Positions 17,864 to 31,216 of a stretch of DNA of 62,000 nucleotides are shown one piece after another. The notes beneath the pieces were generated by a model. It had not been told where the DNA came from and did not search any database. It was given only the letters and a program-made list of their open reading frames with translations. The position numbers were made by a program, and so were the translations under genes. Each line of letters starts with the position of its first letter. Position 1 is the first letter of the stretch. The DNA comes from Neocallimastix lanati (nom. inval.) (lineage: Eukaryota; Neocallimastigomycota; Neocallimastigomycetes; Neocallimastigales; Neocallimastigaceae), in contig JACVTC010000033.1 in assembly GCA_016946835.1 (NCBI GenBank), positions 600,001 to 662,000 of the forward strand, given 5' to 3'.

Positions 17864-18985
17864 CAGACCAAAAATTTTTATCATAAATTTATAAATATAT
17901 ATATATCAATATATTGTTATTATCTTTTTTTTTTTTTTTTTTTATTATATTATATTATTTAACTTTTAATTTTAATTAAATTATTATTTATTTAAAAATT
18001 TTCATTATTAATTTTTAAAATAAGGAAAAACAAAATTTAATTTAATATTTCTTGTGAATAGTTTAATCTATTTTATTTAAAATAATTTATTCAAAAATAC
18101 CTATATAAAATAGAGTAATTTAATTATTATTAAAATTAACAAACAGTATTTTAAATTTAATAATATATGAAGAATTAATTTAGAAAATTAATATCTTTGT
18201 GAAGAAAAACGAAAGAAAAAGAATAAAACAATTTAAAATTATTTTTTTTCTCGAATTTTTCTTGTATATAACTGTAAATTATAGAAAAGTATTTATAAAG
18301 AAAAAATTACTGATAATCATTATCAATAATAAAAGGTATATAAGTACTATACAAAAATTTGAATCATCTCTATTTATTATATTTAATTTATTGAAAAGTT
18401 GAATTATTAATAATAAAAAAATTCTATAAAGAAAGTTTATATATAGTTGTTATAAGTTTTTATGTTTTAATTAATTTAAAAAAAAAATCAAATTTTAGTT
18501 ATTAAATATAAAAAAAGAAAATATTAAACTTTTAGTTAAAAAAAAAAAAAAATAGTAATAATATAATTATATATATAAAATAAATTGTTGATAGAATAGT
18601 AAAATAAATAACAAAATTAAAAACAGAAAAAAAAATTAAAAAACAAAAAACAAACAAAAATAAAAAAACAAAAAAAAAAAAAAAAAAAAGAATAAAAAAA
18701 ATTAGGATAAAAACAAAACTAATATTACATAAAAAAAATATATAAAAACTTAAAAAAAATTAAAGAAAAAATATTAAAGAAAAAATTAAAAATAATAGTA
18801 GTATTTATTTAAAATTAAGCTATTAAAAGTTTTTAATTTGTATAAATATTATTAATTTATATAAAAAAGGTAAATTGTTAAGTACAAGAAAATTTTTTTT
18901 ATATATTCAAAAAATATTAACTTTTTATATTTACATTTTTTTTAATATATTGTTAGAATATTTATTAAAAACAAAAATTAGGAAA
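15418..18985. other. gene desert, second part, and 5' flank of the transglutaminase-like gene
   Basis: Nothing coding is supported. TTATTATTAATTA-type repeats fill 15830-15970, and 16500-16700 is TTTATTTATTA-rich. A 13-bp palindrome is listed separately. The last 350 bases are A-rich (many AAAAACAAA blocks), as before several genes here, and probably form the 5' UTR and promoter. Confidence 0.5.
17470..17503. other. perfect 13-bp hairpin, 8-base loop
   Basis: AAAATGTTTATTG at 17470-17482 pairs exactly with CAATAAACATTTT at 17491-17503 around the loop CTTGAAAA. It stands alone between low-complexity stretches. It could be a foldback remnant or a transcript 3' structure. Confidence 0.6.
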
Positions 18986-20170
18986 ATGAAGAATTTTATT
19001 TTTATAAGCTTCGTTATTTTTATACAGTTATTTATAGCTGTTCGTTCTCGTGCTATTGACTCAAAAGAAGTCAGTATCATTTATGAACATAGTTTTGAAT
19101 TAGAAAAATATAAGGGAAGAAAAAATGATGAATGGGAAGTTGAAAATTTAGAAGTTGAAGTAGATACTCCAGAAAACAACATTATTAAGAGAATGGCACT
19201 TGAAGATGATGAAGAATTTGAAGCTAAGATTCAAGAATTAGCCAATATTAGTGAAGAAAAAGGAGATGAAGAAGAAATTGTAGATGAAGTACCAAATGAA
19301 TTTCCACATCCAGATGATAGATTAGTGAAGCGTGCCTCAATAAGTTCATCTGAATATTTTAGAAGTCAACTTTCTTCATTTGAAAAAAAGATTTATGATG
19401 CTGTTAATAATATATTTAACAAATCTACTATTTCTACTCTTGTTACTGAATTAAAAGGCATTGAATCTTTTAAAATTAAGAAGGCAAACATTCAAACTTA
19501 TTCTTCAAAAGGTGTTGGTGCTATAGTTAGAGATCATCCAGAATACTGGTGGATTAAGAAATACAACATTAGTTATTCAACTAAAGGAGGTTATCTTACA
19601 AAGTTATCTCTTACTATTAATAGTGGTTATAGTATTTCTCAAATTAATTCTTACAAGGCTAAGGTTAAGAGTAAGGCTACAAGTATTGCTACTGCTGCTA
19701 AGAAGAAGTCAGGAACTTACAATAGATTATTATACATTCATGATTATTTAGTAAAGTACATTAAATACAAAGATGGTGCCGATTATTCTTACAATATATA
19801 TGGTGCTCTTTTAAAGAATTCTTGTGCATGTGAAGGTTATGCTGAATCTTTTGCTTACATTTCAAGATTAATTAGTGTTCCAACTATTTGTGTTTCTAGT
19901 TCTTCACACAAATGGAATTATGTTTATATTAAGAAATGGTATGCTGTTGATGTTACTTTTGATGATCCAACTGTTAATGGTGTTACCTATAGTTCTGGTG
20001 ATTCAAAAAATTTATCACACAAGTTCTTCTTGGTTGGTAGTAACACTGTAATTAAGAAGGATAAAACTTATACTACTTATTCTAACAGAAAATTGGTTAG
20101 TTACCTTGAATTTCCTAGTGCTACTGGTTTCAAATACCCAACTCTTTCCACTACTGCTTATCAACCATAA
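18986..20170 (+). CDS. secreted transglutaminase-like protein (papain-fold Cys/His/Asp triad)
   Basis: Intronless, 394 residues from the ATG at 18986; the frame is open upstream only from a TTG and has no better ATG. Residues 1-23 form a signal peptide with a hydrophobic core (FIFISFVIFIQLFIAV). Residues 24-116 are acidic and contain two Lys-Arg sites (68-69 and 115-116), suggesting a propeptide cut by a kexin-type protease. The core has DHPEYWWI at 183-190, the nucleophile in CEGYA (Cys282, with Cys280 nearby), His308 in SHKWNYV and Asp322 in AVDVTFDDP, which is the transglutaminase-core triad. Such domains act as cysteine proteases, cyclases or transglutaminases; the substrate is unknown. 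The DHPE..W and CEGYA wording is like that of gut Firmicutes proteins, so bacterial origin is plausible. Codon use is richer in G and C than its surroundings. Confidence 0.85.
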   Translation: MKNFIFISFVIFIQLFIAVRSRAIDSKEVSIIYEHSFELEKYKGRKNDEWEVENLEVEVDTPENNIIKRMALEDDEEFEAKIQELANISEEKGDEEEIVDEVPNEFPHPDDRLVKRASISSSEYFRSQLSSFEKKIYDAVNNIFNKSTISTLVTELKGIESFKIKKANIQTYSSKGVGAIVRDHPEYWWIKKYNISYSTKGGYLTKLSLTINSGYSISQINSYKAKVKSKATSIATAAKKKSGTYNRLLYIHDYLVKYIKYKDGADYSYNIYGALLKNSCACEGYAESFAYISRLISVPTICVSSSSHKWNYVYIKKWYAVDVTFDDPTVNGVTYSSGDSKNLSHKFFLVGSNTVIKKDKTYTTYSNRKLVSYLEFPSATGFKYPTLSTTAYQP

Positions 20171-21725
20171 CTAAAAGCAATAAAATAAAATTTTTATTAA
20201 TAAAATAATATTTTAGAGGATAATTAAGAAAAAAATTTTTAGCCTGGCCATTTAATCTTTTTTTTATTTAAAAAAATGACAAAAAAAAAAAAAATAAAAA
20301 AAAAAAAAAAAATAGGAAAGAAAAAAAAAAAATAAAAAAAGTTAATTAAAACTATAGGATAAAATTTTTTTTATTTATTTTGTTTATTTTAATTATATAT
20401 AGATATATATATAAAAAAAAAGGAAATTCAAAAATAATTGAATACATAATTATTTTAATTTTTATTTATTATTTTTTTCATCGTTTTATCTTTTTTATAT
20501 ATATATATATATATATTTTATTGTTTTTTTTTTTTATAAATAATAAATAAATAAATTAAAATAATTAATTATTTTATTCATTAGATTTTATATAAAATTT
20601 TATATAATTTTATATAATTTATAATTTTTTCTTTTTTCTTTTTTTTTATTTTATATTTTATATTATATAATTATTAACAAATAGACATTTATTTGCTATT
20701 TAAATTTAAATAAATTTATATAAAATATTAGAAATTATATAAATTTTATAAATTATATAAAATAATTCATAAAGAAATTTTTTTATTTCTTTGATGATAA
20801 AAGCAAATAATTTTTAAAACATTTTTTTTTTTTTATCTTTCATAAGTTCTTAAATATTAAAAAATAAAAAAACAAACAAAAAAAAAAAAACAAAAAAAAA
20901 AAAAAAAAAAAAAAAACAAAAAAAATAAAAAAAAAGAAATAAAATAAAATAAAATAAAAAATTGAAAATTAGTTTTAAAACAAACAAAAAATATTAATAA
21001 AAGTCAATATTTATTTGAAAATTTTTAGAGATGTATTACCTTGTATGGGGTTCACTAAGGGTAGAACATCTTAATTCTCGTGGTGTTGAGGGTGATGGTA
21101 AAAATTCAAAACATTGTTTAATAAATGCTTTTGGTATAATTGTTTATTGTAGTTGCTTGTAATAGATATTATTTATCAAAGTTATTAATTAATTTTAAAA
21201 AATTTTAATTAGAAATAGTATTACTTTTCATTCATATATTTTATTTGTCTTTAGTTCAGTACTTTACTAAGCTTCTTTATTAGGATCTAATATAGTTACA
21301 TCTTTTTTTATTATTTTAGATTTAACTGACGATCATGTTGCTATACATAGTATACATCACACTTAAATTTTTTTAACTTTTGAACTTATTCTTCATTACA
21401 TTAAATTTTCTATGATTAATTAAAATTTGTATATGTTTAATTTTATTTTTCTTTTTGTTTTACTTAATCTTTTGTATACACTTTATTTTTTTTATCTTTT
21501 AATTATATAATGTATTATTTTTATTAAATGTAATATATTTAATAAAGCACTGGAAGTGTATTCTCTTCCTAGTCTAAAAAAAAAAAAAAAAGGATAATAA
21601 CAAGACCTCTCATACCTCTGTTTATAATATGTCCAAGGAACTATTCATACTTCCAATAGTAAGTTTTTGTGTTAAGGTCTTCTTGTATTATACCTAAGTT
21701 AAAAATATTCCAATACTTTTGCATT
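20171..21725. other. intergenic, 3' flank of the transglutaminase-like gene
   Basis: A-rich and T-rich DNA to about 21000. From 21030 the base composition is less skewed (for example TGGGGTTCACTAAGGGTAG), perhaps the decayed upstream part of the LINE copy that follows. I cannot name a domain in it. Confidence 0.45.
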
Positions 21726-22648
21726 ATTCATGGACAAAAAAACACATAGGTTAACAATACGCAAACACAGTAATAAACATTCTGGTGAAATACTGAGATT
21801 TTATTGGGAAAATGTTCATTATATAAGTACTCCTATGATTAATCAATTAAATACAAGAAATTTAAATTTGGTTTTAAAAATTTATTCAATAACTATTATT
21901 GAAATAATCACAATTTTCTTTTGAACTTTTTTTTTTATTAGACAAACTAAATGTGGATTCAAATTTGATATGAAACTTTATATAAATATATGAAGATTGC
22001 CCAACATGCTGTCCTTGTTATGATATAAGTAACAGTATACTTAGCTTTACACATTGAATACTTTTATGCCCTAAATTCGAAGAATTTAGGCAACAATCCA
22101 TTCAATTTGTTTAATAGTTAACAAAAATTTTATTAACTTTTTCTCTGATTATTCATAGGAAATCTTTGAATATTCCTGATGATAAAGAAGAAGATTTTGA
22201 TGATAATATTAATTTTTACGTTCTGTGCCTACATCTTGGAGGAACTACAGTATATGAAATCGTAAAGATCGAATCTGGGAAAAGAAGGCGTTTTATTAAC
22301 AATATCTTTCAATCACCTTCAAGAGAGTCTTCTTTCCCCATTTCATATTTTGTAGGGCTTGTGAGTATTATGCCTATTGTGATTAGTGATTTTTATACTA
22401 TAATCAATTTGTACACTATTAGACATACTGTTGTCAAGAGCGTTGACAACAAGACGATATGACAAAGAAGAAATTCTGATACAGATTCGAATGATAATTT
22501 TTATTCAGATGGAGTTATCATCAATGAATAAGAAGAGTTTGAGGCCATTTCGTTCTCTAAACTCAATAGTTTTTCAATATTAACATAAAAAATTTCATGT
22601 ATTTTTATTTCTATATATTTTTTATAAAATATTATTAAATAAAATTTC

Positions 22649-22688
<40 letters not shown>
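21726..22688 (+). mobile_element. LINE 3' end, copy A (degenerate, with poly-A tail)
   Basis: Read with frameshifts and stops, 21985-22110 gives DCPTCCPCYDISNSILSFTH, a stop where Trp is expected, then ILLCPKFEEFRQQSI. This is a C..C...H....C zinc-knuckle, as found C-terminal to the reverse transcriptase of non-LTR retrotransposons. An open frame (22166-22462) follows with LGGTTVYEIVKIE, RRRFINNIF, SYFVGL and VVKSV, then a tail with SDTDSND and GVIINE. The same C-terminal region recurs at 37446. The element ends in 34 A at 22655-22688, consistent with retroposition. Inactive: many stops, and the reverse-transcriptase core is missing. Confidence 0.7.
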
Positions 22689-22690
<2 letters not shown>

Positions 22691-22774
22691 ATAATTTATA
22701 CAAAATAAATTAAAAATAAAAACAGAAAACAAAATTAAATATAATAATTCTACAATTTTATAAATTATCTTAAA

Positions 22775-23122
22775 GATAATGGAATTTCTATACAAGGTAA
22801 TCCTTAACAAAATGGTCATGTCGAAATAATTAATCAGACATTAGATAACTTCGAGAAAAGATTACTCAGTACTGTTAAATAATCTCCTATCTTATAGGAT
22901 GAAGCTATTAAATTTGCATGTATGTTGAAAAATTTAAATCCATATCAGGGAATTAATTTTAAAATTTTAAGAGAAGCATTTTTAAATAAGAAAATTAATT
23001 TATCTGAACTTACAGATTTTGGATGCAAAATACTTTTTCATAATAGATACAAACAGGGAAATTTATATAATAATTCAAAACAAAATTATTTTCATATGAA
23101 ATTATCAATTCTCTATAGTTGA
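22775..23122 (+). pseudogene. Ty1/copia integrase fragment (degenerate)
   Basis: The frame starting DNGISIQGNP and continuing QNGHVEIINQTLDNF, then DEAIKFACMLKNLNPYQG and FGCKILFHNRYKQG, matches the end of the copia integrase core (the usual SDNG..., QNG..ER.NRTL, FW.EA and FGC blocks). Stops sit at 22805 (TAA), 22880 (TAA) and 22895 (TAG). The first is where Gln and the last where Trp is expected. The upstream part of the element (gag, protease, first half of integrase) is missing; LINE copy A's poly-A tail ends only 86 bases upstream. Confidence 0.8.
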
Positions 23123-25383
23123 AATAAAAACAGATTAAAAATTAGTTGAAAATCAAAAGGAAATACTCAAAAATTCAAATATTGAATACAGTATAAAATT
23201 GCCACCAAATGAAAGCCATGCTAAATATCTATATGAAAATAACAAAAATAATATAAATGATGGCATTTTTTTTTTAAAATAACAATAAAAAAACATTTAA
23301 TGGTATAAAAATCACAATAAATGATTCGTTTAATAAAAATGTGAAAAAGATAAATTTAAAAATTTTAAATCTTAATAATTATAAAAATCTATCTATATCA
23401 AATCTTGATACTAATAAATCAGAACTGAAAATAAAAATGAAAATAAGTATAAAAATTTGGTTAATACGAAGAATGAAAAATAAAAATTTAGAAAATGTTG
23501 AAATATGAAAAATATTAAATTTAAAGACGATAATTCTGAAAATGAAATCTGAAGACAACTTTAGAGATATGGAAACTTTGAAAAAAGAAAATTTTGAAAA
23601 ATTAAAGAAAAAGATATAAAATTCAATATTAAGTAGAAAAATAAATTTATCGATAAACAAATTGTCATAAATGTAATAATTTAATTAAATTATGTAATTA
23701 TCAATATAATAATAATTAATTTTTTATTGGAAAGGAATAAAATTAAATATTGAAATACTTATTTTTATTAGGAAGTATTTATTATAAGAAAATATAATAA
23801 ACAATAAACACAAAAAAATATATTGTAAGAAAAGAATTATAAAAAATATTTTATGAAAATATATTTTCATCAATTATTAAATTATTTAAAATTACAAAAA
23901 TAGTTATTATTAAATAACTCTTGATTTCTAAAAGAGAAATCAAAGAGGTATTTTATATAAATTTTGTAAAATTAGATTTATTTTCAAATTTGAACAAAAT
24001 CTTTTCTACAAAAAGATTAGAAGGAAAAATTAGAGAAGTTTCTATTGATGATTTATATATATTAATCATTGTATATTAGATAAAACCATTATAATAATGG
24101 ATAAAGGATAAAACTTCAATAATTGATTGATGAACTAATTATTATAACAAAAAGAATAAAAAATAAAAAATAAAAAATAAAAATTAAAAAATAAAAAGAA
24201 ATAAGATATAAAAGAGAAATAAATATAAAATAATAAACTAAATAATTTTAATATTAATTAGGAATAAAATTAGAGATAATATTCTATAAGAATATATCTA
24301 GATTCTTACAATGAATCTAATTTTTTACTAAAAATTCTTAATTTACAAAATTAAATTTTGTCAAAGTGAATTGCTGTATAAATGCAAAATAATAAGTAAA
24401 AACTTTAAAAGGAAAAAAAAAAAAATAAAAAAAAATATTTTAAAAGGAAAAAAAAATAAACAAAAATATTTTATAAGAAATACAAAATAGTTTTACGAGA
24501 AATATGATTAAATTTTAAAAGATTATAATTCTTATTTATTTATATAATTATAAATTTTTATTAAAATTAATGTAAAAGAAAAATGATTATTAAAACTAAT
24601 ACAATAATAAAATAAAAAATATTTATTATTTATAATAGATTATTTAAATTTTAATAATGAAGAATAGTTTTAAAGAGATATTTACATATTTTTATGCTTT
24701 TTTTTTCCTTTTTTTAAACTATTTACAACTATTAAAAGAAAATAAAGAATAATTTATTATTAAATTAAATAAATATTTACAATTAAAAGTGTTAATAAAA
24801 GGATCCTTAAAAATGATTTTTAATTATAATTTTTTTTAATAAAAGTTATTTAATAATTGGAATTGAATTATAAAATGAATGAAATGTTAATTATTATTTA
24901 AAATAGAAGTAATTTATGGACTATTTAATTATTAAATTTTTAGTTTTTAGTTTATTTATAAAATATTAATAAGATTGTTTATTATTTATTTATAAGTTAT
25001 TCTAATTCTTTATTATTCTGTTTATTTAAATTTATTAAATAAAAAGTAATAAAAAAGAATATTATTTATTAATTTATTTAAGCTTTAATTAAAATAGTTA
25101 AGATCAATTAATTTGTTATTATTATCTTCTTTTTTATTTGTGTTAATTAAATTTTATTTTATAATTTCCTAAGCATTAGATTTTGGGGAGAGTCAATTTT
25201 ATTTAATTTTATGAATAAGTATATCCAATACTAGTAAGATTTTAATTAAGTCATGCTTTAAATTTGAAATAAAAATATTATGTTTTATTAAAAAAGGTTT
25301 ATTAGGTCGATATGTCTATACAGTAACATGCTGTATAGATGATAAAATAAATATATCTAATTAATTTGATTTAATATTAAAAA
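23123..25383. mobile_element. interior of degenerate Ty1/copia element
   Basis: The 2.3 kb between the integrase and reverse-transcriptase relics is longer than the usual linker in copia polyproteins. Its first 550 bases are Asn/Lys-rich when translated, like a linker. From about 23690 it is AT-rich with no recognisable domain and may include inserted DNA. Nothing else is supported. Confidence 0.4.
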
Positions 25384-26460
25384 TTGAAAGATATAACAAA
25401 AACAAATAATTACAAAATTTGTATTGAAATAATGCTGTGTAAATTGTGGAAAACAAAAATACTTCAAAAGGCATTAAACCATTCTATGATAAATTGGTTT
25501 TTAATTAGAATATATAAAGAAAGATTGATCATGAGAGGTTTTCGTCAAATTAAAGGAATTGATTATACCTGTACCTGTTCTCCTACAACGGAAATGTATA
25601 GTTTTAGACTAACAATTATTATGACATCATTATATAAATAAAATTTAAGACAAATTACTATTAATGCTTCATACTTTAATGCTAATTTAGATAAGAAAAC
25701 TTATTTTCAAATTCTAATTGGTAATAGAAACTTAAATTACTGAAAATATGTATTATTGTAAAAGGCTCTCGATGAACTCAATGAGACAGTGGTTTTACGA
25801 AATCTTCGATTTTCTTAAGAAAATTGAATTAATTCAATATAATACAGATAGCTGCTTATTTTGATTAATATAAAAATAATAAATTATTTTTTATATTAAT
25901 ATTTTATGCTAATGATATATTAATTGAAGGAGGGAATAAAAAAATTGCTGAAGTTGATACAAAGATAAAACATAAATACAAAGTTTCCACAGATTAAAAA
26001 TGAACCAAAATCATTGGAACTAATATAATTAAAATAAATAAATAGTAGCTGCATAATTAATCAAAAGGATTATATTTAAAAAAATACTAACTCTCTATAA
26101 AATAAGCAATTCTATAATAACTTAAACATAAAGTATTAATACAAAATTAGAAGATAGGGAAAACTCTGAAAATATTAAAAAAAATAATTATAAAAGATTG
26201 ATTGAATCCATTATATCTGCGCTAACAAAAAATATTAGAATAATTACTAGAATAGAATATAAATTATGTAAGGATATAGCTGAAAATGAAAACTAAAAGG
26301 AACGATGTAAATAAATTTGAACATCATTATAAAAAATGAAATTAAATTAATCCTCATTGGTTCTGACTTAATGATGGTAGATCCATTAACCAAAAACATT
26401 TACGGATCAAAGCTCAAATTTTACTGCTTTCATTATAAAATTGTAGAAAAGTCAATGTAG
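25384..26460 (+). pseudogene. Ty1/copia reverse transcriptase and RNase H relic
   Basis: The first stretch (25384-25641) contains KERLIMRGFRQIKGIDYTCT and SPTTEMYSFRLTI, which match the copia RT block KARLVARGF.Q..G.DY...SP. Later fragments in shifting frames give the block near 25690 (ANLDKKTYFQI) and the catalytic block at about 25905 as YANDILIEGG, where active elements have YVDDIL. RNase H-like pieces follow to about 26400 (MMVDPLTKNI). More than ten stops and several frameshifts mean it is dead. Confidence 0.8.
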
Positions 26461-26800
26461 GGGGAATGTTACTCATCGTAGTTATGCGTTTAATTACTTT
26501 GCACATTATACCACATTATTAAATGCATCTTTTTGATAGTATCATGCAGTTTAATGTTAAATGTTACCAATAATGTTAAAGTATCATAGAAAAATAATTA
26601 CAAATAATAAGCTATGACATATTCTTAAATTAATAGGTCTTTCTTAATATAAAATCAATAAAATAAATAAACACATAATTAAATATAAATATCATTTAAG
26701 TGTTATAGAAATAATTAATAACTTAATTTATGTTTATTGCTTAAATTTTTATAATTATAATAAATATTTTTATATTTTTATAAACTATTTAAATTTTTTG
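26455..26800 (+). mobile_element. polypurine tract and putative 3' LTR of the Ty1/copia relic
   Basis: The RNase H relic runs into a polypurine tract (TAGGGGGAA). TGTTAC follows at 26467, the expected TG start of an LTR. The next few hundred bases include AATAAA-like sites near 26650. I could not find the matching 5' LTR in the window or fix the 3' end, so the right boundary is approximate. Confidence 0.5.
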
Positions 26801-27248
26801 ATATAAACTGACATTCATTAAATGTAAGCATAATTATTAATAAACCAACTAATTATATATGAGACTAAGGAAAAAATTTTTTAAAATACTTATATATATT
26901 AATTAAAATATTTCACATAGTCTTATGTATTTTATTAATTTATAATATGGATAAATAATTACTCGTAATATCAAATAAAAATTAATATAATATATATTTA
27001 AGAAATATTATTAATAAAGATTTATATAAATGTTAATAATGTATATTAAATGTAATTTCTTATTTAACATATTATAATTTCAAAAATAAAAAAATAGCAC
27101 TTTTATTGAATAATTAGTAACAAAAAAAAAAATAAAAAATTTTTATTCATATTATTAAAAATACATAATAAAAATTATCCAATCAAATTTCAATATTTTA
27201 TAACAATTATATATTTTTTTATGATTTTTATATATTATATTCTTTGAA

Positions 27249-27279
<31 letters not shown>

Positions 27280-27956
27280 TTTTTTTTTTTTTATTTTAAT
27301 TTTATCTTTTTTTTTTTTTTTATTAATTTTTAAAATATTATTTATTTATTTTTTTATACATAACTAAATATATATATAAGGTTAATATTAATTTATAAAT
27401 ATTAATATTAGACAATTATATTTTTAAAGAAATTATTGAAAAATATTATTTTTAGATTGGAAATTTATGAAAAAGAGAAAAATATAAATTACTATAAGAT
27501 ATTCATAAATAATTAATTAAATAAAAAAATAATCTTAAAAGAGAGAAATCTTGATTAAAAAGGAAATTTTTAATAATAAAATGAATTATAAATTTCAGAT
27601 GGATAAAAAAGAACAAATTTAACTTTTAGTAAATTAATACTTAAAAAAAGTTAAATAATAAAATGTTTTTAAAAGAGAGAAATTTTGATAAAAAAGGAAA
27701 TTTTTATTAATTGGATTATAAATTTCAGATGGATAAAGAAAGAACAAATTTAACTTTCAATATATAATTACTTAAAAAAAGTCTTCATATAAGGAAATTT
27801 ATTTTTTATTAAAAAAGAATATAAATTTTAAAAAAATGTATTTTAAATATATTTTTTATTAGATATACATATATTAATATGTTTAATAAACAATTACATT
27901 TCTTTAAATGGATTATGTAATTATAAAATTAAATTTTTTATTTTCAAAAAGGATAA

Positions 27957-28002
<46 letters not shown>

Positions 28003-28270
28003 TAATAATAATAAATTAATCACAGAATTGTCAATAACAAAAAAATAATTTATATAAATTATAATTAAATTTAGTAATTTTAATTTCCTATTTTTTTTTT
28101 TTTTTTTTTTTGTTAAAAATTATAATAATAATATAAATATAATTAAAATAATATATATTTAATTTATATATATAATTTAAAAATAATATTTTTGTTATTT
28201 CAAAAATATTATATATTAAATATTTTTTAAAAAATAATGGAATTCTAAATTTTATCAATTAAATCAAAAG
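26801..28270. other. 5' flank of RPB5
   Basis: AT-rich DNA with long T runs near 27251-27290, a TAA run at 27956-28000 and a duplicated block listed separately. No coding frame is supported. Confidence 0.5.
27537..27781. repeat. two-copy direct repeat, about 112 bp each
   Basis: Copy 1 (27537-27651) and copy 2 (27671-27781) share AAAAGAGAGAAAT, AAGGAAATTTTTA, TATAAATTTCAGATGGATAA, AGAACAAATTTAACTTT and ACTTAAAAAAAGT in the same order, with a few substitutions and small indels. The block lies 490-730 bases upstream of the RPB5 start and is less simple than its surroundings. Confidence 0.85.
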
Positions 28271-29896
<1,626 letters not shown>

Positions 29897-30344
29897 GTTA
29901 TTGCTTACATAATTAATGTTAGAAATATTCAAAAAAAAAAAAAAAAAAAAATAATCAAATAATTTAATAATAATATTTTTTTCTTTTTTATTTAAAGACC
30001 CATTACATATTAATAAATAATTATCATTTTTTTTTTTTAATTTAAAAAAATATTTAAAGAAGAACTTTTTTTTTTTTTTTTTTAATCCAATTAATAAATA
30101 TTTATAACTAGATTTTTTTTAATTCAATTAATAAATATTTATTATAACTAGAATAAGTTTTAAAAATATATTATATAATATTTATAATAAATAATAATTA
30201 TAAAACAAAAATGAAAATAAAATTATAATAGTAAATTATTTTAAATATCGATATGTTTTTTTATAAATTTTTAATATTTAAATAATTTTAGTTTGTTCTT
30301 AAGCACTGTTTGATTTATAAGATTTTAAAGAATTTTATTATTAT

Positions 30345-30388
<44 letters not shown>

Positions 30389-30441
30389 CATTATATATTA
30401 TTAAATTATTTATTTATTTTTTTATTAGAACTTATTTGAAC

Positions 30442-30494
<53 letters not shown>

Positions 30495-30599
30495 TTGAAC
30501 TAATTTGAATTTATTTATAAATGACAAACAAATGTTATTTTAAAGTGGAACTCAAAATAAAATAAAACAAAATAAAATAATACAAACAATTAAAAAGAA

Positions 30600-30632
<33 letters not shown>

Positions 30633-31098
30633 CGTTTTATATTATTAAAAGTTTATCTTTATTTTAACAGTTTCTAAAATATTTTTTTTTTATATTTTAT
30701 TATTAATATTAAATATTATATTATTATTTAATAATTTTATATAACCATAATAAAATACTGAAATAATAAAATTTTAAAATAATAAAATTTAACATAGTAA
30801 AATTTTATAATTATAAAATATTAAAGTAATTATAATATTAAGAATAATAATAAATTAAATTAAAACTATTATTCTAAAGTAAAAATAAATAATTTATTTA
30901 AATCATATTCTTTCATAAAATTTTTTAATAAAAGTTTATGATTTATACAATTATTATAATTATGTATAATTCAATCATACAAAACTATAAATTTATATAC
31001 ATGCATTAATACATTTTAATAAAATATGGATTGATATTAATAATGAGCAATGTTTAATAGACTTATGAAATTTTGATATGAATATCATATATATATTT
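29897..31098. other. convergent intergenic region RPB5/APC13
   Basis: Both genes end here. It holds poly-T runs at about 30345-30388, 30446-30492 and 30605-30632, plus AT-rich filler. No gene is seen. Confidence 0.6.
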
Positions 31099-31185
31099 TT
31101 ATTTTGAAATGTCTTCAAGATTCAAATCCAACCATTTATTTTCTTCAGTATTATTTGATTCTAAAATTGATATGATGTTTAATTT

Positions 31186-31216
<31 letters not shown>

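Noticed and set aside
18875-18985. N-terminal extension of the transglutaminase-like frame
   Set aside because: There is no ATG, only TTG; starting at 18986 gives a proper signal peptide at the N-terminus.
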